Below are positions 53,309-62,712 of a stretch of DNA of 64,000 nucleotides, in pieces. Source of the DNA: Bacteroidetes bacterium HGW-Bacteroidetes-4 (GTDB lineage Bacteria; Bacteroidota; Bacteroidia; Bacteroidales; SZUA-534); the NCBI GenBank assembly GCA_002840905.1, contig PHDD01000002.1:62001-126000 (forward strand). Direction: 5' to 3'. The first letter of the stretch is position 1, and each line of letters begins with the position of its first letter. The translations under genes and the position numbers were made by a program. A model generated the notes under the pieces. It did no database searches. It was not told the DNA's origin and saw only the letters and a program-made list of their open reading frames with translations.

Positions 53309-53344
53309 TTTGCAAGAAAATACAACTTCCAATAGCCTTGCAAA
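53309..53344 (+). promoter_or_regulatory. Inverted repeat in the znuA leader
   Basis: TTTGCAAG at 53309-53316 and CTTGCAAA at 53337-53344 are perfect 8-bp complements, 20 bases apart, downstream of the promoter and 42 bases before the znuA start. It could be a repressor site (for example for a Zur/Fur-like protein) or an RNA stem. It does not match a known Zur box that I can recognise. Confidence 0.35.
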
Positions 53345-53386
53345 AACGATTTAATGAACTAACTGAATATTAAAATAATACAACAA

Positions 53387-54307
53387 ATGAACCATCTTTT
53401 AAGTGCCATTTTAGCCTTATTTCTGTTGGCAGGATTCGGTTGCCAGCAAAAAACAAAAACCGAACAAAAACCAATTATTACCGTAAGTTTAATTCCGCAA
53501 AAGTTTTTCGTAGATCAAATAGCCGGCGAATGGCTCGATGTTAATGTAATGATACCTCCGGGGGGCAATCCTCATACCTACGAACCCACTCCGCTTCAAA
53601 TGAAAGCTTTATCGAATTCATCGGCTTACCTTTTGATTGGCCAAATAACTTTTGAAACTTCCTGGATGGACAAACTGGTTTCGGTAAACCCCGATATGAA
53701 AGTTTTTGACACATCGGAAGGTGTAGAATTTATTTCGGAAGAAGCCTGGGAAATGGAAGCTGAAGAAAATGAACACCTACATGCCGAAGAAGCTGGTCAC
53801 GACCACCACCACCATGCGTACAATCCGCACATCTGGCTATCACCCAATCTGGTAAAAATCCAGGCCGATAATATTTTTAAGGCTTTATCTGAATTATACC
53901 CCGATTATAAAGATAAAATGGAACAAAACCTGAATCGTTTTAAAACACAATGCGATTCTGTGCATCAACAATTAGACAAACAGTTAAAACAAGCCAATGG
54001 AACCAGCTATATTGTTTATCACCCGGTTTGGACCTACCTGGCCAAAGAATATGGTTTGCATCAGGTTTCGATTGAGCACAATGGCAAAGAAGCAACCGCT
54101 GATAAATTGAAAAACATTATTGACTTTGCTAATGAAAAAAACATTCGAATAGTTTTTGTACAAAAAGAATTCAGCAATGCCCAGGCAAAAACCATTGCCG
54201 AGCAAATAAAAGGTAGAGTGGTAAGCATGAACCCACTGGATTACAACTGGTTTAACACAATGAAAGAATTTGGCGAAGCTTTTCAAATGGTTGGAAAACA
54301 AGAGTAA
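53387..54307 (+). CDS. znuA: Zinc (metal) ABC transporter substrate-binding lipoprotein
   Basis: A 306-residue cluster A-I solute-binding protein, lipid-anchored at Cys19 (A-G-F-G-C). The metal ligands are visible: His in G-G-N-P-H-T-Y-E-P, His in N-P-H-I-W-L-S-P, and His in S-I-E-H-N-G-K-E-A. A His-rich loop (E-H-L-H, then G-H-D-H-H-H-H) near residue 140 is typical of zinc-specific ZnuA and helps capture Zn2+. It is the first gene of znuA-znuC-znuB. Confidence 0.93.
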   Translation: MNHLLSAILALFLLAGFGCQQKTKTEQKPIITVSLIPQKFFVDQIAGEWLDVNVMIPPGGNPHTYEPTPLQMKALSNSSAYLLIGQITFETSWMDKLVSVNPDMKVFDTSEGVEFISEEAWEMEAEENEHLHAEEAGHDHHHHAYNPHIWLSPNLVKIQADNIFKALSELYPDYKDKMEQNLNRFKTQCDSVHQQLDKQLKQANGTSYIVYHPVWTYLAKEYGLHQVSIEHNGKEATADKLKNIIDFANEKNIRIVFVQKEFSNAQAKTIAEQIKGRVVSMNPLDYNWFNTMKEFGEAFQMVGKQE

Positions 54308-54386
54308 AAGCACGCGTAGTTTTAAATAGCAATTAAAAGCCATTCTACTACTTGTTTACATTTCAACAAAAAACGTTTAAGCAACC

Positions 54387-55127
54387 ATGAGACAACCATT
54401 AATTGAAATAAAAGACCTATCGGTTGGATACCAGTCGCAGAAAGTGCTGAACCAGGTAAATCTCAGCATCAACAGCAACGATTTTATTGGAGTAATAGGG
54501 CCCAACGGAGGAGGAAAAACCACACTCATAAAAACCATCCTGGGCTTGATTCCTTATTGGGAAGGAAACATTATTTATCATATAAAATCGTCGAAGATTG
54601 GATATTTGCCACAATTTAATCCGCTCGATAATGAATTTCCGATTACTGTTTTCGATGTGGTGCTTTCCGGATTGGCAGGAAAAAAAGGTTTATTCAGGCG
54701 CTTTACAGCGGCTGATAAAACCCACGCCGAAAACTTAATGGAACAAGCAGGAATAACGCATCTTAAAAATAAAGCTATCGGCCGACTATCGGGTGGACAA
54801 ATGCAACGGGTTTTGCTTTGTCGCGCTTTAATGAACCAGCCCGAACTTCTAATTTTGGATGAACCAAGCACTTTTGTCGACAATCAGTTTGAACACGAAT
54901 TGTTTGAATGGCTGCGCAAGTTAAACGAAACTATCGCTATTTTAATGGTTTCACACGATTTGGGAACCATATCGAGTCACGTAAAAACCATTGCTTGTGT
55001 TAATACTGAAGTGCATTACCACCAATCGAGCAAAATAACTCCCGAACAATTGGCAAATTACAACTGCCCGATAAAACTCATTACACATGGTGATGTTCCT
55101 CATCAGGTTTTGGCCCCACATAAATAA
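54387..55127 (+). CDS. znuC: Zinc ABC transporter ATPase
   Basis: A 246-residue ABC ATPase. Walker A is G-P-N-G-G-G-K-T-T, the signature is L-S-G-G-Q-M-Q-R, Walker B is L-L-I-L-D-E-P-S-T-F-V-D, and the H-loop is V-S-H-D-L. It powers the ZnuB permease. It lies 79 bases after znuA and 6 bases before znuB. Confidence 0.94.
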   Translation: MRQPLIEIKDLSVGYQSQKVLNQVNLSINSNDFIGVIGPNGGGKTTLIKTILGLIPYWEGNIIYHIKSSKIGYLPQFNPLDNEFPITVFDVVLSGLAGKKGLFRRFTAADKTHAENLMEQAGITHLKNKAIGRLSGGQMQRVLLCRALMNQPELLILDEPSTFVDNQFEHELFEWLRKLNETIAILMVSHDLGTISSHVKTIACVNTEVHYHQSSKITPEQLANYNCPIKLITHGDVPHQVLAPHK

Positions 55128-55133
55128 AAAATT

Positions 55134-55970
55134 ATGAATGCTTTTTTAGAATTGTTTCAATATACTTTTATTAAACATGCACTATTGGCAGCCTTACTTT
55201 CGAGCATTATATGCGGGGTATTGGGTACTTACATCGTAAGCAAGCGTATGGTATTTATTTCCGGTGGAATAACGCACGCTTCGTTCGGAGGTATTGGTAT
55301 GGCTTTTTATTTGGGATTGCCGCCATTTCTTGGAGCTACCATTTTTGCTTTACTTTCTGCTTTAGGAATTGAATGGATAACAAAAAACGGAAACATCCGA
55401 AACGACTCCAGCATTGGCATTTTATGGTCGCTGGGCATGGCTATCGGAATTATTTTTGTTTACATAACTCCCGGGTTTACTCCCAATTTAATGAGTTATT
55501 TGTTTGGGAGCATTTTAACCGTTAGCACAATGGAATTATGGATAATGGGAACATTAACAGCAATTACCATAGCTTTTTTTGTCCTGTTTTTCCGTCCCAT
55601 ATTATTTTTTGCCTTTGACGACAATTTTGCCAAATCGCAAAAAGCTCCGGTAAACTTTTTAAATTACACCCTCATACTTTTAATTGCGTTGGGCATAGTT
55701 ATCAATATAAAAGTGGCCGGAATAATTTTGGTAATGAGCATGCTTACCCTACCCCAAAACACAGCAAACCTGTTTTCAAACAACTTTAAACACATTATCA
55801 TTTATTCCATTCTCATTAGTTTTGCAGGAACCATGACAGGACTGGCCGGCTCATTCTGGCTTGGAATTCCCTCTGGGGCATCCATCATTTTTACGCTTTC
55901 GGGCATTTTCTTTTTAGCAAAAATTGCAAAAATAGTTATTGAAAAAAATACGCGTAAACAAAACCGCTAA
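55134..55970 (+). CDS. znuB: Zinc ABC transporter permease
   Basis: A 278-residue integral membrane protein with about eight helices. The characteristic segment S-G-G-I-T-H-A-S-F-G-G-I-G (near residue 42) and the K-V-A-G-I-I-L-V-M-S-M-L-T-L-P stretch identify the ABC-3 metal-permease family. It forms the channel for Zn2+, possibly Mn2+, delivered by ZnuA. It is the last gene of the operon, with a 6-base gap from znuC. Confidence 0.93.
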   Translation: MNAFLELFQYTFIKHALLAALLSSIICGVLGTYIVSKRMVFISGGITHASFGGIGMAFYLGLPPFLGATIFALLSALGIEWITKNGNIRNDSSIGILWSLGMAIGIIFVYITPGFTPNLMSYLFGSILTVSTMELWIMGTLTAITIAFFVLFFRPILFFAFDDNFAKSQKAPVNFLNYTLILLIALGIVINIKVAGIILVMSMLTLPQNTANLFSNNFKHIIIYSILISFAGTMTGLAGSFWLGIPSGASIIFTLSGIFFLAKIAKIVIEKNTRKQNR

Positions 55971-56051
55971 AAGCCTGTTATTAACGGTGAACAACAATTT
56001 TTAATTAATAAGCTAAAGCTTTAATGCTTGTAGCAATAAAATAAATACCTT

Positions 56052-57443
56052 ATGGACTTTGATGTTTTAGTAATAGGAAGTGGCCCCGGCGGATACGTAG
56101 CGGCCATTCGGGCATCGCAACTGGGATTGAAAACCGCTATCGTAGAAAAAGCTGAAGTGGGTGGAATCTGCCTAAACTGGGGATGTATTCCCACCAAAAG
56201 CCTTTTAAAAAGCGCTCAGGTTTTCGATTATACCAAACACGCTGCCGATTACGGAGTGACACTAAACAGTGAACCCAAAGCTGATTTTACCAAAATGGTA
56301 GAACGCAGTCGTAACGTAGCCAATGGAATGAGCAGTGGCGTTCAATTCCTTTTAAAGAAAAATAAAATTGAAGTTATAACTGGTTTTGGAAAACTTACGG
56401 CCAAAAATACGGTTGAAGTTACCGATGCCGAGGGTAATAAAAAAAAGGTGACAGCCAAACACATTATTCTGGCTACCGGAGCCCGTTCAAAAGAACTGCC
56501 CAACCTTCCGCAAGACGGAAAAAAAATTATTGGCTATCGCAAAGCCTTAACCCTTGACAAGCAACCCGAGAGCATGATTGTGGTAGGCTCAGGAGCTATT
56601 GGCAGTGAGTTTGCTTATTTTTATGCCACCCTTGGAACCCAGGTTACACTGGTAGAGTTTTTGCCAAACGTTGTTCCCAACGAAGACGAAGAAGTTTCGA
56701 AACAATTGGAACGCTCGTTTAAAAAAGCCGGAATTAAAGTAATGACCAATGCATCGGTGGAAAAAGTGGATACATCGGGCAAAAAATGCAAAGTTACCAT
56801 CAAAACCAAGAAGGGCGAAGAACAACACGAAGCCGACGTGGTACTTTCCGCTGTGGGTATTACTCCAAATATCGAAGGTATTGGAATTGAAGAAATGGGC
56901 ATTGAACTGGAAAAAGGTAAAGTAAAAGTTGATGATTTTTACCGTACAAATATTGAAGGCGTTTATGCCATCGGTGACATTGTTCACGGACCTGCGCTGG
57001 CTCACGTAGCATCGGCCGAAGGTATAGCCTGTGTTGAAAAAATTGCCGGACTCGATGTACATCCGGTAGATTATTCCAATATTCCCGGTTGTACTTACAC
57101 CATTCCCGAAGTAGCTTCAGTTGGATTGACTGAAAAAGCAGCCAAAGAAGCAGGTTACCAGATAAAAGTGGGTAAATTTCCTTTTACTGCATCGGGTAAA
57201 GCAAGCGCTGCCGGAGCAAAAGAAGGTTTTGCCAAACTTATTTTTGACGAAAAATACGGCGAATTATTGGGAGCCCATTTAATTGGTGCCAATGTAACTG
57301 AAATGATTGCTGAGCTGGTGGTTGCAAAAAAACTGGAAACAACAGGTCATGAACTAATAAAATCGATTCATCCGCACCCAACCATGAGCGAAGCCATAAT
57401 GGAAGCTGCCGCTGCAGCCTACGACGAAGTGATTCATATTTAA
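56052..57443 (+). CDS. lpdA: Dihydrolipoyl dehydrogenase
   Basis: A 463-residue flavoprotein disulfide reductase that reoxidises dihydrolipoamide in 2-oxoacid dehydrogenase or glycine-cleavage complexes. The FAD loop is V-I-G-S-G-P-G-G-Y, and the redox pair is G-I-C40-L-N-W-G-C45-I-P-T-K. The second Rossmann loop is V-G-S-G-A-I-G-S-E-F-A. The C-terminal H-P-H-P-T-M-S-E holds the catalytic His. No E1, E2 or glycine-cleavage gene is nearby, so its partner complex is elsewhere. It ends with a strong terminator. Confidence 0.95.
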   Translation: MDFDVLVIGSGPGGYVAAIRASQLGLKTAIVEKAEVGGICLNWGCIPTKSLLKSAQVFDYTKHAADYGVTLNSEPKADFTKMVERSRNVANGMSSGVQFLLKKNKIEVITGFGKLTAKNTVEVTDAEGNKKKVTAKHIILATGARSKELPNLPQDGKKIIGYRKALTLDKQPESMIVVGSGAIGSEFAYFYATLGTQVTLVEFLPNVVPNEDEEVSKQLERSFKKAGIKVMTNASVEKVDTSGKKCKVTIKTKKGEEQHEADVVLSAVGITPNIEGIGIEEMGIELEKGKVKVDDFYRTNIEGVYAIGDIVHGPALAHVASAEGIACVEKIAGLDVHPVDYSNIPGCTYTIPEVASVGLTEKAAKEAGYQIKVGKFPFTASGKASAAGAKEGFAKLIFDEKYGELLGAHLIGANVTEMIAELVVAKKLETTGHELIKSIHPHPTMSEAIMEAAAAAYDEVIHI

Positions 57444-57457
57444 GTAATGGATACCTA

Positions 57458-57497
57458 AACAAACCCCGGAATTTATTTTTTCCGGGATTTGTTTTTT
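57458..57497 (+). terminator. Terminator after lpdA
   Basis: A 14-bp stem with one mismatch (57458-57471 with 57480-57493) and an 8-base loop, followed by T's. It lies 15 bases after the lpdA stop. The region from here to 57650 holds no gene that I can support. Confidence 0.85.
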
Positions 57498-57650
57498 ACA
57501 CCGCCCTTTTTTGACTGTTTATATCAATGATTAAGATGTTAAACATCATCAGTAAAAAACCAATTGTTCTGTACAGATTTTTGCATATTACCGATTAAGT
57601 TACTTATTTTGGTTGTCGTTAAAATTTTATTTATCAATACATTATTTCAT

Positions 57651-58376
57651 ATGAAAAACCCAATTTACTTATTAATAATTGCAACAGTTGTTCTGTTTGC
57701 AAGTTGCAAAGGTCCGGTAAAAAACGCTACAGAAAATGAAACGGAAAAAACTCCTGGTATCCATAAAGTTATGGTAGCCGAAGTTATTCAGGCCAATGCC
57801 TATACTTACCTGAGCGTTGACGAAGAAGGTGATGTTTATTGGATTGCGGTTCCTAAAATTGAAGCTTTTATGGGCGAAACCTATTATTTTAGCGAAGCTA
57901 TGGAGATGAAAAACTTCAAAAGTAAAGATTTGGACCGGGTGTTTGAGTCGGTTTTGTTTGTTCAGAATTTAAGCAAAGAACCCATTGAAGTAAGCGAATC
58001 TATGCCTGCTCATGCCACACAAATTCCGGGAGCTCCCGTTCTTGACAAAAAAGAAGTTCACGTTCATGCTGCCGAAGGTGCCATTACACTGAAAGAATTA
58101 TTCAGCAACAAGAAAAAATACGAAGGCCAGAAAGTAACCGTAAGTGGCGAAGTAGTGAAAGTAAACTACGGCATTATGGATAAAAACTGGTTTCACCTTC
58201 AGGATGGTACCGAAAGCGACGGAAACTATGATTTAACCATTACTTCGCTTGAAGAAGGTGTTGAGATTGGCCAAACCCAAACTTTTGAAGGAACGCTGGT
58301 TTTGGATAAAGATTTTGGATACGGTTATTCCTACGAAGTCCTTTTGGAAAATGCTGTAATAAAAAAAATAAAATAA
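57651..58376 (+). CDS. Lipoprotein with OB-fold domain, 241 aa
   Basis: I set the start at 57651, giving M-K-N-P-I-Y-L-L-I-I-A-T-V-V-L-F-A-S-C, a clean signal with lipidation at Cys19. The in-frame extension from 57564 is hydrophobic without a signal pattern. Residues about 40-115 form one beta-rich domain. Residues about 145-240 look like an OB-fold (K-Y-E-G-Q-K-V-T-V-S-G-E-V-V-K-V, then W-F-H-L-Q-D-G-T). Its ligand is unknown. It lies alone between terminators. Confidence 0.65.
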   Translation: MKNPIYLLIIATVVLFASCKGPVKNATENETEKTPGIHKVMVAEVIQANAYTYLSVDEEGDVYWIAVPKIEAFMGETYYFSEAMEMKNFKSKDLDRVFESVLFVQNLSKEPIEVSESMPAHATQIPGAPVLDKKEVHVHAAEGAITLKELFSNKKKYEGQKVTVSGEVVKVNYGIMDKNWFHLQDGTESDGNYDLTITSLEEGVEIGQTQTFEGTLVLDKDFGYGYSYEVLLENAVIKKIK

Positions 58377-58389
58377 AAACAAATTCTTT

Positions 58390-58424
58390 AAAAAGCCCTG
58401 CCGGTAAAGTCAGGGTTTTTTTTT
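58390..58424 (+). terminator. Terminator after the OB-fold lipoprotein gene
   Basis: The 10-bp stem AAAAGCCCTG pairs with CAGGGTTTTT around a 10-base loop (one G-T pair), followed by more T's. It lies 14 bases after the stop codon, between convergent genes. Confidence 0.82.
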
Positions 58425-58434
58425 GCTTGAAATT

Positions 58435-58803
58435 CTATATTGATTTAAAATACCTGCGGGTTAAAACTTTTTTCAATTCGCGTTCAATTATCTGATGCGC
58501 AATTACCTCAACCAACGATAATTCGGGTGCTTCGTTTTGGGTTTTTTGTAAAGCATTATTGCTGATATCAATCTGATACAAAATGGCGTAAAGCCTTCCG
58601 GAATCATGAATCATTAATCCATCGACCTGTTGAACCAATTGTTTGTGCATTTCGTTATATGCATTCGATATTTCGCCCGAAAAAGTAATTTCCAAACCAA
58701 ACATGCCAAAATCTTTCATAATCTGCTGTATGGTTTCTAAAATAACCGCTTCTCCATCGAGGAATTGGGGTGTGTTCTGAAAATGTAGATCCGGTAAATT
58801 CAT
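58435..58803 (-). CDS. Hypothetical protein, 122 aa
   Basis: I do not recognise a family. It has no signal peptide or membrane segment. The mix of residues (E-A-V-I-L-E-T-I-Q-Q-I-M-K-D-F, and R-L-Y-A-I-L-Y-Q-I-D-I-S in the middle) suggests a small soluble alpha/beta protein. The C-terminal R-E-L-K-K-V-L-T-R-R-Y-F is basic. It lies alone between convergent and divergent neighbours. Confidence 0.5.
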   Translation of the reverse strand: MNLPDLHFQNTPQFLDGEAVILETIQQIMKDFGMFGLEITFSGEISNAYNEMHKQLVQQVDGLMIHDSGRLYAILYQIDISNNALQKTQNEAPELSLVEVIAHQIIERELKKVLTRRYFKSI

Positions 58804-58919
58804 TTTTTAAATGTACAACAAATCGAAAATAATCAAACAAATAGCATCATTAATAATTATTTGTTTGGTTTACAAAACCAATAGCAGAGCGAAGCTGTTT
58901 GACTAATAAATCGAAATGT

Positions 58920-59642
58920 ATGAAATTTAAAACAATCGCATTTTTCCTGTTAAGCTTAATTATTATTTTTCAAAAAACGGGTTTCAGTTCCGAAACGGAA
59001 AAGTTTTACCAGTTATTTATTAAAGGTGATATGAAAACGTGGGCTTCTACGCTGGATGAACTCACCATTCAATATGAGCAATCGAAAAACTCAGCATTGC
59101 TCGAAGAACTGGTATTGGCAACTTACGGACTGGTTGGCTACTATTTGGGAAAAGAACAGAAAGAATTGGCAGCAAAAAGTCTGCAAAGCGGAACCCATTA
59201 CCTGAATATACTTGCCGGTAACAAACCTAACAACCAAACCTACCAGGCATTAAAAGGCGCTTTTATTGGTTTTGAATTGGGCCTGAATCCATGGAAAGCT
59301 CCATTTATTGGACCCGAAAGTCAAACAACTATAAACAATGCAATTAAAAAAGCACCCAATAATCCACAAACCAATTTTGAATATGCCAACCTGTTGTTTT
59401 GGTCGCCCAAATGGGTTGGAGGCGACAAACAAAAAGCCCTGATTTATTATAGAAAAACCATTGTTTTATTGGAGCAAGAGCAAAAAACCCATCAATGGTA
59501 TTATTTATGGGCATACACAGCCTATGCCAATGCTTTAAAAACCCTGGGCCGTAGCGATGATGCACAAAAGGTATATCAGCAAATAGTTGCCATTGAACCC
59601 GAATACCAATGGGTTAAAGAAGAATTATTGAAAAAAAACTAA
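58920..59642 (+). CDS. Exported TPR-like protein, 240 aa
   Basis: Start set at the ATG at 58920, which gives M-K-F-K-T-I-A-F-F-L-L-S and a normal signal peptide. An upstream in-frame codon at 58899 adds seven polar residues. The mature part is helical, with tetratricopeptide-type segments (A-N-A-L-K-T-L-G-R-S-D-D-A-Q-K-V-Y-Q near the C-terminus). TPR proteins of this kind usually scaffold envelope complexes. No partner is evident. It is convergent with the FAH-family gene, with 7 bases between stops. Confidence 0.68.
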   Translation: MKFKTIAFFLLSLIIIFQKTGFSSETEKFYQLFIKGDMKTWASTLDELTIQYEQSKNSALLEELVLATYGLVGYYLGKEQKELAAKSLQSGTHYLNILAGNKPNNQTYQALKGAFIGFELGLNPWKAPFIGPESQTTINNAIKKAPNNPQTNFEYANLLFWSPKWVGGDKQKALIYYRKTIVLLEQEQKTHQWYYLWAYTAYANALKTLGRSDDAQKVYQQIVAIEPEYQWVKEELLKKN

Positions 59643-59649
59643 ACCCTTG

Positions 59650-60261
59650 TTAGCGAATCGGTACTTTCAGTAGTTCTTTACCTTCAATTTTTGCCACCAG
59701 GTTATCGCCAATTTTAACCGGACCAACGCCTGCGGGAGTCCCGGTAAAAATTAAATCGCCAATTTTCAGGGTGAAAAATTTAGACACATGGGCAATTATG
59801 GCATCAAAAGAATTAATCATCATACCTGAGTTGCCTTGTTGAACCAATTCACCATTCTTTTCTAAAGTAAACGAAATGTTATTTACCGGTGGAAGTTGTT
59901 CTTTGGCAACGAATTTTCCCAAAGGTGCGGCACCGTCGAAACACTTGGCTTTTTCCCAGGGCAAACCTTTGCTTTTAAGTTGTTGTTGCAGATCGCGGGC
60001 AGTAAAATCAATACCAATACCTATTTCATCGTAATAGCGATGTGCAAATTTTTCTTCAATATTCTTTCCCAACTTATTAATCTTTAAAACCAATTCTACT
60101 TCATAATGAATGTCGCTCGAGAAATCGGGATAAAAGAAAGGCTGGTTTTTTTGTATCAGCGCTGTTTCGGGCATCAAAAAAATTACCGGCTCGTCGGGAA
60201 TGGGATTGTTCAATTCTTTGGCATGCTCCACATAGTTCCGGCCAATGGCAAGTATCTTCAT
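59650..60261 (-). CDS. Fumarylacetoacetate hydrolase-family protein
   Basis: A 203-residue FAH-fold enzyme. The N-terminal G-R-N-Y-V-E-H-A-K-E-L and the metal-binding D-I-H-Y-E-V-E-L-V-L pattern are typical, and later D-F-T-A-R-D-L-Q and T-G-T-P-A-G-V-G-P confirm the family. Short members like this often cleave acylpyruvates or decarboxylate oxaloacetate. The substrate is not shown by sequence. It is downstream of the DnaQ-like gene on the same strand with a gap of 11 bases. Confidence 0.88.
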   Translation of the reverse strand: MKILAIGRNYVEHAKELNNPIPDEPVIFLMPETALIQKNQPFFYPDFSSDIHYEVELVLKINKLGKNIEEKFAHRYYDEIGIGIDFTARDLQQQLKSKGLPWEKAKCFDGAAPLGKFVAKEQLPPVNNISFTLEKNGELVQQGNSGMMINSFDAIIAHVSKFFTLKIGDLIFTGTPAGVGPVKIGDNLVAKIEGKELLKVPIR

Positions 60262-60272
60262 AATTTTAATTA

Positions 60273-61079
60273 TTATTTTTGCATTCCACGCAGTTTAATC
60301 TGCGTTAAAATCTTTTTAGTATATAAAGGAAATTCGCTATTGAGTATCCAACCGTAGTATCCGGGGTCTTTTTCAAAAACCTGAGTAACCGGAACCCCTT
60401 TGTATTTTCCAAAATTAAATACTTCAACTCCTTTTTCGTTGTAAATAATGCGTCCGGCAAAATCAACATTCTGGTTGTGCGACGAAAACTCGGCCAGGGC
60501 GTTAATATCATTAACGATGGGTTTGCTTACTTTTCCATTGTTATCTTCAAAGTCGATATCCTGATACATGTCAAGTTGAGACTTAAGCACCTCGTAAGTG
60601 GCTTTGGTATCGGCGGCTGCACCATGAGCTCCTTCGAGTTCTTTTCCACAATAGAATTTATAGGCTGCCGACAAGGTGCGGCGCTCCATTTTATGGAAAA
60701 TAACCTGCACATCGATAAACCGGCGTTTCATAAAATCGAAATCGACATCGGCTCGTAAAAACTCTTCGGCCAATAAGGGAATATCGAACTTATTGGAGTT
60801 AAACCCCCCAATATCGGATCCTTCAAGGACTTTCGAAAATATTTTCGCAAACTCCTTAAAAGTGGGTTTATCTTTTACATCTTCGTCACTTATACCATGC
60901 ACTGCTGTTGATTCAGCCGGAATGGGCATTTCGGGATTGATTCGCTGGGTTTTCTCCTCCTCTTTTCCATCAGGAAAAATCTTCAGGTAAGCTATTTCTA
61001 CTATCCTGTCGGTTACAACATTTATGCCCGTTGTTTCCAGATCGAAAAATACGATAGGGCGCTTTAAATTTAACTGCAT
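60273..61079 (-). CDS. DnaQ-family 3'-5' exonuclease with C-terminal extension
   Basis: A 268-residue protein. The DEDDh exonuclease domain spans about residues 5-175: F-F-D-L-E-T-T-G-I (Asp12, Glu14), H-G-I-S-D-E-D-V, F-N-S-N-K-F-D-I-P-L-L, and H-G-A-A-A-D-T-K-A-T. The C-terminal 55 residues contain F-N-F-G-K-Y-K-G-V-P-V, like the small domain seen after the exonuclease fold in some RNase T/ExoX proteins. It could act in DNA proofreading, repair or RNA trimming. It lies between the PD40 gene and the FAH gene. Confidence 0.86.
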   Translation of the reverse strand: MQLNLKRPIVFFDLETTGINVVTDRIVEIAYLKIFPDGKEEEKTQRINPEMPIPAESTAVHGISDEDVKDKPTFKEFAKIFSKVLEGSDIGGFNSNKFDIPLLAEEFLRADVDFDFMKRRFIDVQVIFHKMERRTLSAAYKFYCGKELEGAHGAAADTKATYEVLKSQLDMYQDIDFEDNNGKVSKPIVNDINALAEFSSHNQNVDFAGRIIYNEKGVEVFNFGKYKGVPVTQVFEKDPGYYGWILNSEFPLYTKKILTQIKLRGMQK

Positions 61080-61105
61080 TTTACTTTTTTTTCAGATTGT
61101 ACTAT

Positions 61106-62659
61106 TTACTCCTTGACTTTCACCAACCAATTGCGGTGTTCAATTTTTGCTCCACTGGGAACATCGGGAACCGAAATTTTAAATTCCGAGTCTTCGATGG
61201 TGGTTCCTTTAATTACAAGGGTGTAAGAACCCGGTGGAAGCGCTATGGTAGCCTGCTGGCTCGAAAAATCGTATGTATAGGTACCAAAAACTAATTTGGA
61301 TTTACTGAACGCTGTAACAATAATGGTAGAATCAATGGTCACCAAATCGCTCATGGCCTCGCTTGTTCCGGTTTTTAGTTTTAATTGAATAATTTTTACC
61401 GAAGGATCTTCGTTGTTAAAGACAACCCGATAAATATCGGCAAAACCCATTCCGTCGGGGCGCAAAGCTGAAACATAAGCATAGCGCTGATTGGGAGAAA
61501 AAGCAATGGTTGTATTATCGAATACATCATTTAATGGGTATTCCAATTGCTTTGGTGTATCAAATTCACGCGTATTGGCATTAATAGCTGATTTAAAAAT
61601 ATCGAAACCTCCCATCGAATTTGGATTATCAGAACAAAAATACAAGGTATTCCCATCCTGACTTAATACCGGAAAATCTTCGTTATAGGGTGTATTAATA
61701 TTGGAACCGCAATTACGGGGTTCGCCCCAATCGCCGGTTGGTAATTTCAGGCTGTAATAAATGTCGGTTCCTCCCTGCCCACCATCACGATTACTCGAAA
61801 AATAAAGGGTGTCGGCATTGGCTGTTTCGTAGGCGGCAAATTCACCACTTTTACTGTTTATACTTTCGTTTAATAAATTTTTCCCTCTAAAACTATTCCT
61901 GTTTCTGTCGGAATACATAATATCCTGAAAGGCCTCGTAACCTGCCATTTGAACAAAAAGCTTGTCGTTTGCCAGTGAAAAACCGGCAACAAACTCATCG
62001 TCGATGGAATTTACTGCTGCCAGTTTACGGCCTTTTTCAAAAATACCGTCGTCAACAACAGCATAATATACATTGTTGGTGTAAAGCATAAATTTATGAT
62101 CGTAATCCTGATTGCTGGTATAAAAAAGCAATTCTCCATCGGGCGAAATTACAGGACTCAACTCGTCCATTTCGGAATTAAACTTTGAGCCCAAATTAAT
62201 GAAAGAAACATCGAGTGGGTTTTTCACGAGTTTTTTTGCCTGATTGGCCATTTGCATCCATTGGTCACAAAGTTGCAACCACTCACTCTTTTTAGGATCT
62301 AAAAGCATGCTATTTTGAATTGAAGCAATACAATTGTCGAACTGATAATTATACAAATAAGCTTTTCCTAATTCAAAAGCAAATTGAGCATTTTGTTTAA
62401 ACTGCGATTCTACTTTTAGCAGGTATTTTAGCGCTTTCCATGGTTCCTGATTGCTGTTTAAATGACACAAGCCCAACCGATACGTATTTACGGTATTCAG
62501 CGTATCGTATTGGTAAAGCTTTTGGTAGAGCTTTAATGCAACAGCATAGCTTTCCGATTTGAAATGATAATTGGCATCGCGCGCTTCTTTTTGAGCAAAA
62601 ATGTTTATTGAAACAGCCATGATTACAATCAGCAGAAAAACTGGTTTAATATGCTTCAT
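61106..62659 (-). CDS. Exported TPR-PD40 beta-propeller protein A, 517 aa
   Basis: Signal peptide (S-I-N-I-F-A-Q), then TPR-like helices over about residues 25-150. These are followed by PD40 propeller blades (S-P-D-G-E-L-L-F-Y-T-S, then S-Q-D-G-N-T-L-Y-F-C-S-D) and a C-terminal beta domain resembling a carboxypeptidase-regulatory fold. The pattern resembles PorE-like proteins near type IX secretion, but the C-terminal OmpA domain of PorE is absent. It is a paralogue of the next gene, and the pair probably act together in the envelope. Confidence 0.72.
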   Translation of the reverse strand: MKHIKPVFLLIVIMAVSINIFAQKEARDANYHFKSESYAVALKLYQKLYQYDTLNTVNTYRLGLCHLNSNQEPWKALKYLLKVESQFKQNAQFAFELGKAYLYNYQFDNCIASIQNSMLLDPKKSEWLQLCDQWMQMANQAKKLVKNPLDVSFINLGSKFNSEMDELSPVISPDGELLFYTSNQDYDHKFMLYTNNVYYAVVDDGIFEKGRKLAAVNSIDDEFVAGFSLANDKLFVQMAGYEAFQDIMYSDRNRNSFRGKNLLNESINSKSGEFAAYETANADTLYFSSNRDGGQGGTDIYYSLKLPTGDWGEPRNCGSNINTPYNEDFPVLSQDGNTLYFCSDNPNSMGGFDIFKSAINANTREFDTPKQLEYPLNDVFDNTTIAFSPNQRYAYVSALRPDGMGFADIYRVVFNNEDPSVKIIQLKLKTGTSEAMSDLVTIDSTIIVTAFSKSKLVFGTYTYDFSSQQATIALPPGSYTLVIKGTTIEDSEFKISVPDVPSGAKIEHRNWLVKVKE

Positions 62660-62712
62660 AATATGGATTTCATTTGGTTACAATCAGCAGAATGCAACCA
62701 CTTTATAATTAG

